Shown: positions 1 through 9,056, counted from the first letter of the stretch. The stretch: DNA of 64,000 nt from Nitrospiria bacterium (GCA_035517655.1 DATIYJ010000056.1:50358-114357); one strand, 5' to 3'. Numbers and translations are program-made. The notes: a model not told the origin generated them from the letters alone.

Positions 1-414
1 GGACCAGAACGCCTTGAGTTCCTGGGCCTGGTCCGGGAATTCCCTCCGGAGTTCCTCGGCCCATTCTCCCGGGTCCGTGAAGCAATCCAGGCGGTGATCC
101 GGCAGGACCATCTGGAGCGGCGGCTGGGTCTTGCGGAACAGGACGCTCTCTCGCTTGAGCAAGGACAGCGACAGGCCCATCTCGGTAAAAAGACGGTCGT
201 AGAGTCCATCCCGCTCAAATCCCAAAAAAAGGGTCGGTCCGTTGATAAAGGTGTAACCGGCCTTGGTGAGTCGAAAAGAGGCCCCCCCGGCCGTCGGAGC
301 TTCTTCCAGCACGAGGACCTGCTTGCCCCGTTTCGCCAATAAAGCGGCGCAGAGCAGTCCCTCCAGGCCAGCGCCTATGACGATCGCGTCGTACCGTCTG
401 GAGTTGTTCAGCAT
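1..414 (-). CDS. FAD-dependent oxidoreductase, phytoene-desaturase-like (N-terminal part only)
   Basis: The minus-strand frame opens with ATG at 414 and runs off the left edge of the window, so only the first 138 residues are visible. It begins with a dinucleotide-binding Rossmann motif, AIVIGAGLEGLLCAALLA, followed after the second strand by an acidic residue (VLVLEE) and the AGGASF stretch. This is the ADP-binding signature of the amine-oxidase/phytoene-desaturase/carotenoid-isomerase superfamily. These enzymes use FAD to oxidise or isomerise polyenes, amines or related lipids. The substrate cannot be told from this fragment. It is separated from ndk by a palindromic repeat. Confidence 0.8.
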   Translation of the reverse strand, partial: MLNNSRRYDAIVIGAGLEGLLCAALLAKRGKQVLVLEEAPTAGGASFRLTKAGYTFINGPTLFLGFERDGLYDRLFTEMGLSLSLLKRESVLFRKTQPPLQMVLPDHRLDCFTDPGEWAEELRREFPDQAQELKAFWS

Positions 415-489
415 GACCCTTTAGACCGTGGATTCATTCATCACTTTTTTAGCGCGGCCTCTCATTGACACCGCCGGGAAGGATCAACC

Positions 490-630
490 CGGCGAGCAAA
501 GCGAGCGAGAGGGGGATGCGGATCGGATGCAAGACGCGGGATGATGGATGCCGGTGAAGAATCGCTTCATCACCCGCATCCTTCATCCAGTATCCAGTCC
601 CCGTAGTCCGGGGTTGACGCGAGCCCCTAT
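490..630. repeat. Dispersed palindromic repeat family R1, copy with an inserted hairpin
   Basis: The left half (GGCGAGCAAAGCGAGCGAGA from 491) and the right half (GGGGTTGACGCGAGCCCC, 609-626) match the two halves of the repeats at 26038 and 50128. Here they are separated by about 90 bp that fold into their own hairpin: GGATGATGGATGC pairs with GCATCCTTCATCC with one mismatch. The right end overlaps the ndk stop codon. It may act as a 3'-end stabiliser or terminator of ndk; that is inference. Confidence 0.6.
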
Positions 631-1043
631 GATTGCAGTTCAAGGCCGCTGAAAAAGTACCCGATCTCAAATTGGGCCGATTCCCGGGAATCCGATCCGT
701 GAACCGCATTGTGCTCGATGTCCGCGCCGAAGTCCCGGCGGATCGTCCCCTGGGCGGCCTCTTTCGGATTGGTCGCTCCCATGAGATCGCGGTGGCGTTT
801 AATCACGTCCTCCCCTTCCAGCACCAAGACCACCATCGGCCCCCCCGCCATGAAGCTCGCCAGGCTTTCGAAAAAAGGGCGCTGTCGGTGGACGTGATAG
901 AACCCTTCCGCCTGGGACTTCGTGATGCGCGTCTTTTTCATCGCCACGATTTTGAATCCCTGATGCTCGTACCGCTTGATGATTTCCCCGATCAGTTGAC
1001 GCGAAACCGCATCCGGTTTGATTATCGCCAATGTCCGTTCCAC
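627..1043 (-). CDS. ndk: Nucleoside diphosphate kinase
   Basis: It transfers the gamma phosphate of NTPs to NDPs through a phospho-histidine to balance nucleotide pools in the cytoplasm. The protein starts [13 protein letters not shown], the classic family N-terminus, and carries the active-site histidine in NAVHGSD. The GTG at 1043 is chosen because GAGGAG lies just upstream and because it gives 138 residues, close to the usual 140. An in-frame ATG at 1067 would add eight residues but has no Shine-Dalgarno sequence. It is monocistronic on the minus strand, facing away from the M14 peptidase gene. Confidence 0.93.
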   Translation of the reverse strand: MERTLAIIKPDAVSRQLIGEIIKRYEHQGFKIVAMKKTRITKSQAEGFYHVHRQRPFFESLASFMAGGPMVVLVLEGEDVIKRHRDLMGATNPKEAAQGTIRRDFGADIEHNAVHGSDSRESAQFEIGYFFSGLELQS

Positions 1044-1201
1044 CACGCCGCCGCTCCTCTTCGTCATCGGATTTTTTTTGAAGACCGAAAAACGATCTAT
1101 TGTAATAAAATAACCCCGGAATTGCAACGGGTATTCCGGGCGGACTCGGAGTCAATCGTCCCGCCCAAAGAGGCGGGGCGCATCGACTGCAGAGGCGGCA
1201 G

Positions 1202-1229
1202 TTGATTTGCGCCGGGCGCTGTGTTAATT
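1202..1229 (+). promoter_or_regulatory. Candidate sigma-70 promoter of the M14 peptidase gene (leaderless arrangement)
   Basis: TTGATT at 1202-1207 and TTAATT at 1224-1229 are 16 bp apart. The expected start of transcription falls at or next to the A of the ATG at 1237. The bases before that ATG (AATTTTAAAAC) contain no Shine-Dalgarno sequence, so the mRNA may be leaderless. Confidence 0.4.
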
Positions 1230-1236
1230 TTAAAAC

Positions 1237-2055
1237 ATGAAACGGACCGTCGTGAAGAAAATCCGGGATTACCGCGAGGTGGTTCAGGCCGTCGACCGCG
1301 CGGCCCGTGAAATCCCGTCGCTCCGGGCGGTCGAGATGGGCGCGGTGCCGGCGGCACCGAAGCCGTACCCTTTTTATCATCTCACGCTGAAAGGCGCAAA
1401 AACCGGAAATCCCAAACCGCGGCCGGTCTACATCGGAGGCGGAATTCACGGGGACGAGCCGGGAGGCGTCTGGGCCGTTCTGGAATTTCTAAAACGCTAC
1501 CCGGCGCTTCCGGACTTGTATCAGCGATTCGAGTTTACCATCCTGCCGTGCACGAATCCGTTCGGGTATGAACACAACACCCGGGCCAACGCCGCGGGAA
1601 TCGATTTGAACCGTCAATTCAAGCATCCTTCCCCGCCGACGGAGGTTCAAAATGTCAAGCAGGCGGTCGGCGACCGACCGTTTCTCCTCGCCATGGAGTT
1701 TCACGAAGACGTCGATACCCCGGGATTCTACCTCTACGAACTGACGAGGGATGGAGAGCCCTCCTGGGGCCGGGAGATGATCGCGCGGATCGGCGCGAAA
1801 TATCCGATCAACCGGAATGAAGAGATCGAGGGGATGCCGGCCGTCGAGGGCCTGATCCACCGCGAAAGCGCGGACGACGACTTCCGGAATATGATCGAGC
1901 AGCGTCCGGACTGGCCTCAGGCCTTCTACCATTACGCCAACGGCAGCCGTCACGGCTTCACCACCGAGACGCCGGTCCATCTGACCCGGGAGGAGCGCGC
2001 CGAAATCCATCTCACCGCCCTCGACGCGGCCCTCCGGAAATTATGGGAATCCTGA
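1237..2055 (+). CDS. M14-family zinc carboxypeptidase / succinylglutamate desuccinylase-like protein
   Basis: This 272-residue protein has the zinc-site motif GGIHGDEPGG (H and E ligands of the HxxE motif), the substrate-side NTRANAAGIDLNRQF, and a later EFHED histidine that fits the third ligand. These are the signatures of M14 carboxypeptidases and their aspartoacylase-like relatives. No signal peptide is visible, so it is probably cytoplasmic, acting on a small peptide or N-acylated amino acid. Its 3' end overlaps the DUF4416 gene by 13 bp, so the two are probably translated together. The exact substrate is unknown. Confidence 0.8.
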   Translation: MKRTVVKKIRDYREVVQAVDRAAREIPSLRAVEMGAVPAAPKPYPFYHLTLKGAKTGNPKPRPVYIGGGIHGDEPGGVWAVLEFLKRYPALPDLYQRFEFTILPCTNPFGYEHNTRANAAGIDLNRQFKHPSPPTEVQNVKQAVGDRPFLLAMEFHEDVDTPGFYLYELTRDGEPSWGREMIARIGAKYPINRNEEIEGMPAVEGLIHRESADDDFRNMIEQRPDWPQAFYHYANGSRHGFTTETPVHLTREERAEIHLTALDAALRKLWES

Positions 2056-2561
2056 AAGCGGCCTCTCCTGTGAAGCTGCTGGTCGGAATGATCGCCGGAC
2101 GGCCGACGATCTTTGAAGAAGTCCGGCCGTTTCTCACCGCCCGTTTCGGCCCGATCGATCTTGAAAGCCCCGTCTATCCCTGGAACCACACGACTTACTA
2201 TGAAAAAGAGCTCGGGCCGGATCTGAAACGCCGGTTCTTTTTCTTCAAACGGACGGTCCCGCAGGATTCGCTGCCTGAAATCAAACGATTTACAAACGCG
2301 CTGGAAGAACGGTGGCTCCGGGAAACGGACGAAGGAAACCGCCGACAGATCAATCTTGATCCGGGATACATCGCCCCGTCGAAGATCGTGCTGGCGACAA
2401 CCAAGGACTACTCGCACCGGATCTACCTTCGGGACGGAATCTACGCCGAGGTCACGCTCATCTATCAGGGAAAGAGTTTCGTTCCGCTCCCCCACACGTA
2501 TCCCGATTTCCGTTCCGAGGAATACATCGCGCTCTTCAACCGGGCCCGGGCGTCGATCTGA
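2043..2561 (+). CDS. DUF4416 family protein
   Basis: This 172-residue protein matches the DUF4416 family pattern that I know from delta-proteobacterial and Nitrospira-like genomes: a GPIDLESPVYPWNHTTYYEKE block, then QINLDPGYIAPSKIVLATTK, then HRIYLRDGIYAEVTL and a PHTYPD motif near the C-terminus. There is no signal peptide and no membrane segment. The biochemical role of the family is not established. The start codon lies inside the end of the M14 peptidase gene, which suggests one operon. Confidence 0.85.
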   Translation: MGILKAASPVKLLVGMIAGRPTIFEEVRPFLTARFGPIDLESPVYPWNHTTYYEKELGPDLKRRFFFFKRTVPQDSLPEIKRFTNALEERWLRETDEGNRRQINLDPGYIAPSKIVLATTKDYSHRIYLRDGIYAEVTLIYQGKSFVPLPHTYPDFRSEEYIALFNRARASI

Positions 2562-2603
2562 TTCGCCGGCCGCTTTCCCCCGGAGCCCAAAAATTGTATA
2601 CTG

Positions 2604-3347
2604 ATGGCCATGGAACCTGCCAACCAACCGCCGACCCGGAACGAACGGTGGAAATCCGAAAAAACGGGATTGCGCCGACCCGGAACCTCCGCGCCGACCG
2701 CCCAGCGCGTCGTTCTCTGGGCTTCCGCACTGATCGTTCTCGGGTTGACCGTCTTGATCATCGTGAATTTGTCCCGGCCGCCCCGCGCTCCCTCGTCCCC
2801 GGGTTCCCCGGAGCCCGTTGAACTGATGACGACGGACTGGGTGAAGGGACCGGCCGGCGCGAAGACGGTCTTGATCGAGTACAGCGATTTCCAATGTCCC
2901 GCCTGCGGGAGCTATCATCCGATCCTCCGGAAGCTTCTCGCCGAATTCGGCGACCGGATGCGGTTCGCCTATCGTCACTTCCCGCTGAAACAACACCCGA
3001 ATGCCGAACCGGCCGCGCGGGCGGCGGAAGCGGCCGGAAGGCAGGGAAAGTTCTGGGAGATGCACGACCTGCTTTTCGAGGGCCAGTCGACCTGGTCGGA
3101 CTTGGCCGACGCGGAAGGAATCTTCGACGGTTACGCCCGTCGACTGGGCCTCGACCTGGCGCGGTTCCACGCGGACTTGAATTCGGCCGAGCTTCGGAAG
3201 ACGATCGAAGAAGACCGACGAAGCGGATCCCGGCTGAACCTGCCGGGCACTCCAAGCTTCTTCCTCAACGGAACGTTGATCTTAAATCCCGAGGGCTATG
3301 ATGAATTCCGCAAAATTCTTCAGCAGTCCGTCCGGCAAGACCCCTAG
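2604..3347 (+). CDS. DsbA-family thiol:disulfide oxidoreductase, membrane-anchored
   Basis: The protein of up to 247 residues has one N-terminal membrane segment (about residues 33-53, VVLWASALIVLGLTVLIIV) and then a periplasmic thioredoxin-fold domain. The active site is CPAC in the DFQCPACGSYHPIL context. A cis-proline loop (LNLPGTPSFFLNG) and a helical insert complete the DsbA/DSBA-like fold. It should introduce or shuffle disulfides in exported proteins. It overlaps the VKOR gene by 50 bp, so the pair forms an oxidant/carrier couple. A second in-frame ATG at 2610 lies just after TATACT (2597-2602), so translation may begin there on a leaderless mRNA. Confidence 0.88.
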   Translation: MAMEPANQPPTRNERWKSEKTGLRRPGTSAPTAQRVVLWASALIVLGLTVLIIVNLSRPPRAPSSPGSPEPVELMTTDWVKGPAGAKTVLIEYSDFQCPACGSYHPILRKLLAEFGDRMRFAYRHFPLKQHPNAEPAARAAEAAGRQGKFWEMHDLLFEGQSTWSDLADAEGIFDGYARRLGLDLARFHADLNSAELRKTIEEDRRSGSRLNLPGTPSFFLNGTLILNPEGYDEFRKILQQSVRQDP

Positions 3348-3771
3348 CCGGGTTCCCGCCGCGTTCCTGATCCTCAGCTTGATCGGTTTTGCGGACGCGA
3401 CCTTTCTGACCGTAAAACACTATGCCGGAGGACCGCTGAACTGCTCCATCTTTGAAGGCTGCGAAAAGGTCACGACCGGTCCCTACGCGAGCCTCGTCGG
3501 CATCCCGCTGTCCCTTCTGGGCGCGGCGTACTATCTTGCGATCTTTCTGCTCACGATCGCCTATCTGGACACACGACGGGGCGGCATTTTGTATTTTACG
3601 GCCGGCATGACCTTCGTCGGGTTCGCGGCATCGGCCTGGTTCGTCTATCTTCAGCTCTTTGTCATCCGCGCCGTCTGCCCGTATTGCATGGTGTCGGCCC
3701 TGACCTCGACGGTCCTGTTTATTCTGGGGGGGATCGCGCTTCGATCGCGGACGCCCTCCGAAGGCGGTTGA
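3298..3771 (+). CDS. Vitamin K epoxide reductase (VKOR) family protein
   Basis: This 157-residue membrane protein has four predicted transmembrane helices. It shows the VKOR pattern: a loop cysteine pair (LNCSIFEGCEKV), the conserved GIPLSLLGAAYY stretch with its serine, and the redox motif CPYC near the last helix (VICPYC type; here VCPYC). VKOR homologues replace DsbB in many bacteria, reoxidising a DsbA partner and passing electrons to quinone. The overlapping DsbA-like gene upstream is the obvious partner. Confidence 0.92.
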   Translation: MMNSAKFFSSPSGKTPSRVPAAFLILSLIGFADATFLTVKHYAGGPLNCSIFEGCEKVTTGPYASLVGIPLSLLGAAYYLAIFLLTIAYLDTRRGGILYFTAGMTFVGFAASAWFVYLQLFVIRAVCPYCMVSALTSTVLFILGGIALRSRTPSEGG

Positions 3772-3840
3772 CTCCCGGCGGTTGCTTATGCCAAGTTAGA
3801 AGAAACAAAACGCGGAGCCTCCGACAAGAGGACGGACGAC

Positions 3841-4320
3841 ATGCGGATCACAAAGCACAAAATCGTGACAATCGATTACACCCTGACCAACGGGAAGGGA
3901 TCGGTTCTGAACAGCTCCATCGGGGGCGAGCCGTTCACCTACATTCAAGGCATCGGGAGCATCCTCCCCGACCTCGAAGGCGCGCTGGAGGGGAAAAACC
4001 CCGGCGACCGGTTCACCGTCCGGATCCCCCCCGAAAAGGGCTACGGGCCGAGAAATGAATCGTTGACGCGGGTCGTCTCAAAAGACCGATTCAAGGGCGT
4101 CGAGGAACTCCGCGCCGGCATGCAGTTCGAAGCCCGGACGGAGGACGGGAAACACATGCTGACGATCGTCGGGATCGACGGGAACGACGTGACGATCGAC
4201 GCCAATCATCCGCTCGCCGGGGAAACCCTGAACTTCGACGTCACGGTCCGCGACGTCCGCGAGGCCACAAACGAGGAGCTCACCCACGGCCACCCCCATG
4301 GTCCGGACACGGACCATTAA
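3841..4320 (+). CDS. FKBP-type peptidyl-prolyl isomerase, SlyD-like
   Basis: This 159-residue protein catalyses proline cis/trans isomerisation and acts as a chaperone. The FKBP half includes VTIDYTLTNGKGSVLNSS and GEPFTYIQGIGSILPDLEGA. The insert-in-flap domain follows (RVVSKDRFKG...AGMQFEAR), then the FKBP fold resumes with DANHPLAGETLNFDVTV. The tail HGHPHGPDTDH is short and histidine-containing, a weak version of the metal-binding tail of SlyD. No signal peptide is seen, so it is cytoplasmic. It sits 11 bp before the SagB-like gene. Confidence 0.9.
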   Translation: MRITKHKIVTIDYTLTNGKGSVLNSSIGGEPFTYIQGIGSILPDLEGALEGKNPGDRFTVRIPPEKGYGPRNESLTRVVSKDRFKGVEELRAGMQFEARTEDGKHMLTIVGIDGNDVTIDANHPLAGETLNFDVTVRDVREATNEELTHGHPHGPDTDH

Positions 4321-4331
4321 GGTCCGCTCGA

Positions 4332-5972
4332 ATGCCGGATGATCTGAAACGGGTCCTGGCCTACCATCAAGCCGGCAAACACCGGCTGGACCGGTACGCC
4401 CCGGGACCGCACAACCTTGATTGGGGAACGCAGCCCGATCCTTTTCGCCGATATACCGGCGCGCCGTTGATCCGACTGGAGCACGTCCCGCCCGAAGACC
4501 TCCCGTTGTACGAGCCCTCCTTTATGGAAGGCCGGCTTCCGGTCCAACCGCTCGATCGGATGAGCGTGTCTCAACTCTTCTATGACAGTCTGGCGATCTC
4601 GGCCTGGAAAAAGGCCGGCGACGTGAGCTGGGCGCTCCGCGTCAATCCGTCCAGCGGCAATCTCCATCCCACCGAAGGCTACCTGATCTGCGGTCCGATT
4701 TCCGGGCTGTGTGACCGCCCGATGGTCTGTCACTATGCCCCGAAGATCCATGCCCTGGAGCGGCGCGTCGAGTTTTCCCTGGAAAGCTGGAAGGGCCTCA
4801 CGGCTCGGCTTCCGGAGGATGCGATTCTGGTGGGATTGACCTCGATTCATTGGCGCGAGGCCTGGAAATACGGAGAGCGTGCGTTCCGCTACTGCCAGCA
4901 CGATGCGGGCCATGCGATCGCCGCTATCAGTCTGGCCGCGGCCGGTCTCGGATGGAAAGCGACGCTGCTGGACGAACTTTCAACCGATTCCCTCGCCGAC
5001 CTGCTGGGCGTCTTCGATCCTCAAGGCGTCGAGGCGGAGCAGCCCGAATGCCTCCTGGCCGTCTCACCGCAGGGAAAGAGCGGGATCGAGCCGGCGCTTC
5101 CTTTAGAGGTGACTGAAAACTTCAAGAGATTTCACTGGCAAGGCCGCCCCAACCGGCTCAGCCCCGGCCATGTTGAGTGGCCGATGATCGAGGAGACGGC
5201 GGCCGCGACGCGGAAACCCGTAACCCGTCGCATCGACGGAACGGTCGTGGCGACGGGCGGACTCCCGGAGGGCGAACCGGCGCCGATCTCCTTTCGAAAG
5301 ATGATCCATCAACGCCGGAGTTGTCTGGCCTTAAACGGGCGGACCGGAATCACGCGGGATGCGCTCTATCACATCCTGATGAAGACCCTTCCGGCGCCCG
5401 GACGATTTCCATTCAACACGATCCCGTGGCCGCCCCGCATCCACCTCGCCCTCTTCCTTCACCGCGTGCAGAACCTCGACCCCGGCATCTATTTTCTGGT
5501 CCGGGATCCGTCCCGGATGAAGTTGTTATCGTCGGCCATGAAGAAGGAGTTCGCCTGGGAAAAACCCGAAGGCTGCCCGCCGGCCCTTGAGTTCCATCGT
5601 CTTTTAACCGGCGACACGAGAGAAATCTCGCAGCAGATCGCCTGCCATCAGGAGATCGCGTCGGACGGCTGCTTCAGCCTCGGCATGATCGCGGATTTCG
5701 AAAAGCCGTTGAATGAGTACGGCGCTTGGTTTTATCCGAGACTGTTTTGGGAATCCGGACTGGTCGGCCAGGTGCTCTATCTCGAAGCCGAGTCCCTGGG
5801 CCTGCGGGGCACCGGCATCGGCTGTTTCTTCGACGATCCGATGCATTCGTTCCTGGGACTGGAGGGATTTAAATATCAGGACCTGTATCACTTCACGATG
5901 GGAGGACACGTCGAAGACCCGCGGCTCACCACCCTTCCGGCCTACCCGTCCACTTCAGGGAATCCGGAATAA
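4332..5972 (+). CDS. SagB/ThcOx-type dehydrogenase with two nitroreductase-like domains
   Basis: This 546-residue protein has an N-terminal nitroreductase-fold half (SVSQLFYDSLAISAWK, then LRVNPSSGNLHPTEGYL) and a second half (FRKMIHQRRSCLALNG, then LVGQVLYLEAESLGLRGTGI). RxNPSSGxLHPTE and GLRGTGIG are typical FMN-contacting regions of SagB-type oxidases. The family uses FMN. Members in thiazole/oxazole peptide clusters oxidise azolines to azoles, but no YcaO cyclodehydratase, precursor peptide or transporter is visible here. It therefore looks like the stand-alone 'SagB-type dehydrogenase' found in many environmental bacteria, with unknown substrate. Confidence 0.85.
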   Translation: MPDDLKRVLAYHQAGKHRLDRYAPGPHNLDWGTQPDPFRRYTGAPLIRLEHVPPEDLPLYEPSFMEGRLPVQPLDRMSVSQLFYDSLAISAWKKAGDVSWALRVNPSSGNLHPTEGYLICGPISGLCDRPMVCHYAPKIHALERRVEFSLESWKGLTARLPEDAILVGLTSIHWREAWKYGERAFRYCQHDAGHAIAAISLAAAGLGWKATLLDELSTDSLADLLGVFDPQGVEAEQPECLLAVSPQGKSGIEPALPLEVTENFKRFHWQGRPNRLSPGHVEWPMIEETAAATRKPVTRRIDGTVVATGGLPEGEPAPISFRKMIHQRRSCLALNGRTGITRDALYHILMKTLPAPGRFPFNTIPWPPRIHLALFLHRVQNLDPGIYFLVRDPSRMKLLSSAMKKEFAWEKPEGCPPALEFHRLLTGDTREISQQIACHQEIASDGCFSLGMIADFEKPLNEYGAWFYPRLFWESGLVGQVLYLEAESLGLRGTGIGCFFDDPMHSFLGLEGFKYQDLYHFTMGGHVEDPRLTTLPAYPSTSGNPE

Positions 5973-6002
5973 TCGAACCGGAGCCGATTAGACCCGCCGT
6001 GA

Positions 6003-6740
6003 TCAGTAAAGATGCCGTCCGCCGTCCACGCGGATGCATTCGCCCGTGACGAAGTCGGTCTCGATCAAAAAGAGAACCGCCTTCGCGATCTCTTCCGGCC
6101 CTCCCCACCGTCCCAGCGGCGTGGCCCGTTGGACCGCGCGGTTCTCCTTGGCCGACAGATCCGGCGGCGGCAGGATCGGCCCCGGCGCGATCGCGTTCAC
6201 CAGAATCTCCGGCGCAAGTTCCAGGGCCAGCGCCTGGGTCAGACCGACGACGCCCGACTTCGAAACGTAATACGGGAGATACTCTTTATACCGAGGCCGC
6301 CCGCTGGCCGCGACCCAATCCGAGAAATGGATGATGCGCCCCTCTCCCCGCCGCCTCATCCACGGCGCGCACCGCAGTGAAAGGAGGTAGGCGCTTTCCA
6401 GATTCGCCGCCATGTTTTTTTTCCAGACGCCGGCGTCGAGCGACGCGAGGGACGTCTTTTCGTAGATCGAGGCCAGGTTGACCAGAATATCCAATCCTCC
6501 GAAGACCGAGGCCGCTCTCTCGACCGCATGGACGAGGTCGGCCGGCTTTGTCAGATCGGCGCGCAGCGCCAGCCCCCGGACGCCCAGGGCCCGCGTTTCC
6601 TCTACCGTCTCTTCGGCGCTGGTCTTCGAGGTCCGGTACGTCATGGCCACATTCGCGCCGTGACGGGCCAGGACCGCGGCGACGACCTGACCGATCCTCG
6701 CGCCTCCCGTGATCAATGCCGCTTTGCCGTTCAATTCCAC
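6003..6740 (-). CDS. Short-chain dehydrogenase/reductase (SDR), pteridine-reductase-like
   Basis: This 245-residue NAD(P)-dependent oxidoreductase has a glycine motif ALITGGARIG, the FolM/pteridine-reductase variant of TGxxxGxG. It has LVNLAS in place of NNAG, and the catalytic YYVSK (YxxxK) motif. The C-terminus VTGECIRVDGGRHLY is typical. I chose the GTG at 6740 because GGGGAGGG lies a few bases upstream and the usual N-terminus (ELNGKAALITGG) starts there; the longer reading frame adds 30 unlikely residues. The substrate is unknown; a quinonoid dihydropteridine is one option because folC lies nearby. Confidence 0.85.
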   Translation of the reverse strand: MELNGKAALITGGARIGQVVAAVLARHGANVAMTYRTSKTSAEETVEETRALGVRGLALRADLTKPADLVHAVERAASVFGGLDILVNLASIYEKTSLASLDAGVWKKNMAANLESAYLLSLRCAPWMRRRGEGRIIHFSDWVAASGRPRYKEYLPYYVSKSGVVGLTQALALELAPEILVNAIAPGPILPPPDLSAKENRAVQRATPLGRWGGPEEIAKAVLFLIETDFVTGECIRVDGGRHLY

Positions 6741-6857
6741 GGACGCCCTCCCCGGGCGACCCAACCGGGCCCGCTTGCATGAAGATTCCGCCACAATACC
6801 CAACCGGTCCCCGCGTGTCAAGCAGCCCAAGGCCGACAGGCGAGCGGCATCCCCGCC

Positions 6858-9056
6858 TTAAAAGACGAACGCCCCCGCACGCGACATATCCGCGGGACGG
6901 AGCGTGATCATAAAGTTGTACATACTCCGATCGGGAAGACGCTCATAAGAAATCGCGAGGCCCAGACATTGGCCGATGTATTTCAAACCGTAATCGCTTT
7001 CTGTGATGGCCCGGTCCTGGATGTCGTAGTATTCCTTGGCGGACAGGATTACTTTGCCGGGCAACTCGATCTGGGTCTCCGCCGTTAGAAAACGGATCAG
7101 AGGGGCCGGAAGGTCGTACCAAAAGTCCGGATTTACCGGTCCGAGGGGATTGAAGGGATCCCCGCGCGGGGTCAACGCCCCGTCGCGGGTGTAGCGCTGC
7201 CCGACCTTGATCGTCCAGGGACGCGAAACTTGAAGCTGAAGATCGGTGTCGAACGAAACCGTTTTGTGCCGGTAGAGATCGTAGAAGGTGTCCATGTCCA
7301 CGCTCGTTCCGGTCCACGGCCGGAAAATGGACTCCGATCGGACGTTGGACAACGGACGCGACGGGCCGGGGTCCGCGATCAGACGCCGGGCGTGGATATC
7401 ATAGGTCTGCGTGAGCTTCCAGAAGATCCATTCCCAGGAGGACGGCTTTTCAGGATGGGTATGGTCCTCCGAGGCCAGCCGGTTCGTCAACGAATACGTC
7501 ACATCGTTCTTTCGGGGCAGTTGATCGATATCGTCGAAATGGGGCAGCCGGGTTTGATCCACGAAGGGAACGTATTCATAGACCACGGACGGCTCGATGG
7601 AATGAACGAACTGACGGGGACCGGAGGATTCGAACATTTTATAGACCCGGGTGTTGGCTCCCATGTCCAGGACCTCGACGCCTCTCACCGTCGGCGAATC
7701 GGACTCCAGGTCGCGGCTGTACCAGGTTTCCCGGAAACCGGCGCGCGGGGTCAGGACGAGGCCGTCGAGATTGATGCGCGTCCATACACGCGGAAAAAGG
7801 TCGAGGCGCTGGGCGCGGATCAATCCGGCCGCTTCGTCTTCCCGCGCCCGCCAGAAGTTGTCGGCCGTCGCGTCCAATCCCACATAAAAGGGCGAATCGC
7901 CCAGCCGGTATTCCCGAAGCGTATAACCCAGCTCGGGAAGCTCCTGCAGCGTGGTGTCGCTGGCCGTCACCAGGTCCCGCGTCATCCGGGCCAGCAGGTA
8001 GAGCTCTTGGTTGTCCCAGCGCCGGAAGATGACGAAGGTCGATTCCATGCTCTGCTGGACCCGGTCCGCCGTCGTGGCGCTGAGGTCCCGCAGCTGGTTG
8101 ATGTCGCTGATCATGTGAACGTCCAGCCGGGCCTGGAAATCGGTCGAGAAGCGCTGGACGTGTTGAAAGTCCGTCTCGGTCCGTTTGCTTTCGGTGATAT
8201 GGTCGTCGAAGATGCTGTAGTGCAGCTCCCCTTCGGACTCCCGGCTGAGCTTGTAGCGGTATTCGAGGCCCAACCCGGTCCCCCGGATGCTTCGGAAATC
8301 CACCGAAAGGGTCATGTCCTGGCTGGGACTGATGGCCCAGTAGAAGGCCTGATTCACCCCCAATCCGTCCGTGCTGTTGTAGCCGAACCGGGTCGGCAGG
8401 AAACCGCTTTGGCGATCCGTGCCGACCGGAAAAGACAGATAAGGCGTGTACAGGACCGGGACGTCTTTGATATAGAGGATCACATTATGGGCCACCAGGT
8501 ATTGGCCCGTATCCACGCGGGCGGCATTCCCGCGGAATCGCCAGAGCGGAGCTTCCCCGTCCTGCGTGTCGCACGAGGTGAGGGACCAGGCCTTCAATTC
8601 ATAATGGCCCTCCCCCACCTTGTCCATGGTGACCGCGTTGATATGATAATTATCCTTTTTGACGAAGAGCTGCCCCGGCACGGCCGTGCCGTTTTTGCTG
8701 TTGAGATTGTAATCGAGCCGGTCCCCGGAAACGACGTTGTCGCCGTCGCGCAAAACCGCATGACCGGTGGCCTTGACCTGCCCGCTTCCATGGTCTAGGG
8801 TGACATGATCGGCCGTCAGATGGGTGGTCCCTTGAACCACATTGACGGAGCCGTCCGCGATATACAGATCCGAGTCCTTGAGGTACTGGACCTGATCGGC
8901 CGTGATCTCGATCGGCTGATCGCTTTTTTTCGAAGCGTCCCTGGACGAGGGGACCAATTGGGCGATTCCCGACCATGACGGCGGGGATACGAAGAGGACC
9001 AACGACAAGGCGGACACCGCGCCGATTGCTCGAACCCACCGCGGGCCGCCCGTCAT
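6858..9056 (-). CDS. lptD: LPS-assembly protein LptD (OstA-like)
   Basis: This 732-residue outer-membrane protein inserts lipopolysaccharide into the outer leaflet. It has a signal peptide (about residues 1-29), then an OstA/LptA-like beta-jellyroll (PIEITADQVQYLKDSDLYIA onward), then the LptD barrel. Family marks include VPVLYTPYLSFPVG, SGFLPTRFGYNSTDGLG, and near the C-terminus YIGQCLGLAISYER. Cysteines flank the barrel (LTSCDTQ and GQCLG), as expected for the family's disulfide. The ATG at 9056 gives a normal signal peptide; a longer frame to 9164 adds an unlikely basic stretch. It implies an LPS-bearing diderm. Confidence 0.92.
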   Translation of the reverse strand: MTGGPRWVRAIGAVSALSLVLFVSPPSWSGIAQLVPSSRDASKKSDQPIEITADQVQYLKDSDLYIADGSVNVVQGTTHLTADHVTLDHGSGQVKATGHAVLRDGDNVVSGDRLDYNLNSKNGTAVPGQLFVKKDNYHINAVTMDKVGEGHYELKAWSLTSCDTQDGEAPLWRFRGNAARVDTGQYLVAHNVILYIKDVPVLYTPYLSFPVGTDRQSGFLPTRFGYNSTDGLGVNQAFYWAISPSQDMTLSVDFRSIRGTGLGLEYRYKLSRESEGELHYSIFDDHITESKRTETDFQHVQRFSTDFQARLDVHMISDINQLRDLSATTADRVQQSMESTFVIFRRWDNQELYLLARMTRDLVTASDTTLQELPELGYTLREYRLGDSPFYVGLDATADNFWRAREDEAAGLIRAQRLDLFPRVWTRINLDGLVLTPRAGFRETWYSRDLESDSPTVRGVEVLDMGANTRVYKMFESSGPRQFVHSIEPSVVYEYVPFVDQTRLPHFDDIDQLPRKNDVTYSLTNRLASEDHTHPEKPSSWEWIFWKLTQTYDIHARRLIADPGPSRPLSNVRSESIFRPWTGTSVDMDTFYDLYRHKTVSFDTDLQLQVSRPWTIKVGQRYTRDGALTPRGDPFNPLGPVNPDFWYDLPAPLIRFLTAETQIELPGKVILSAKEYYDIQDRAITESDYGLKYIGQCLGLAISYERLPDRSMYNFMITLRPADMSRAGAFVF

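Noticed and set aside
607..630. Promoter TTGACG...TATGAT inside the first R1 repeat
   Set aside because: The spacing is only 11 bp, and the match comes from the repeat sequence itself. No plus-strand gene follows.
633..1205. Long plus-strand open frame opposite ndk
   Set aside because: It is the antisense shadow of ndk in GC-rich DNA. The minus-strand protein has all the ndk motifs, while this frame has no recognisable family.
7230..8798. 522-codon plus-strand open frame opposite lptD
   Set aside because: The minus strand encodes a clear LptD. The plus frame is an antisense artefact with low-complexity, charged composition.
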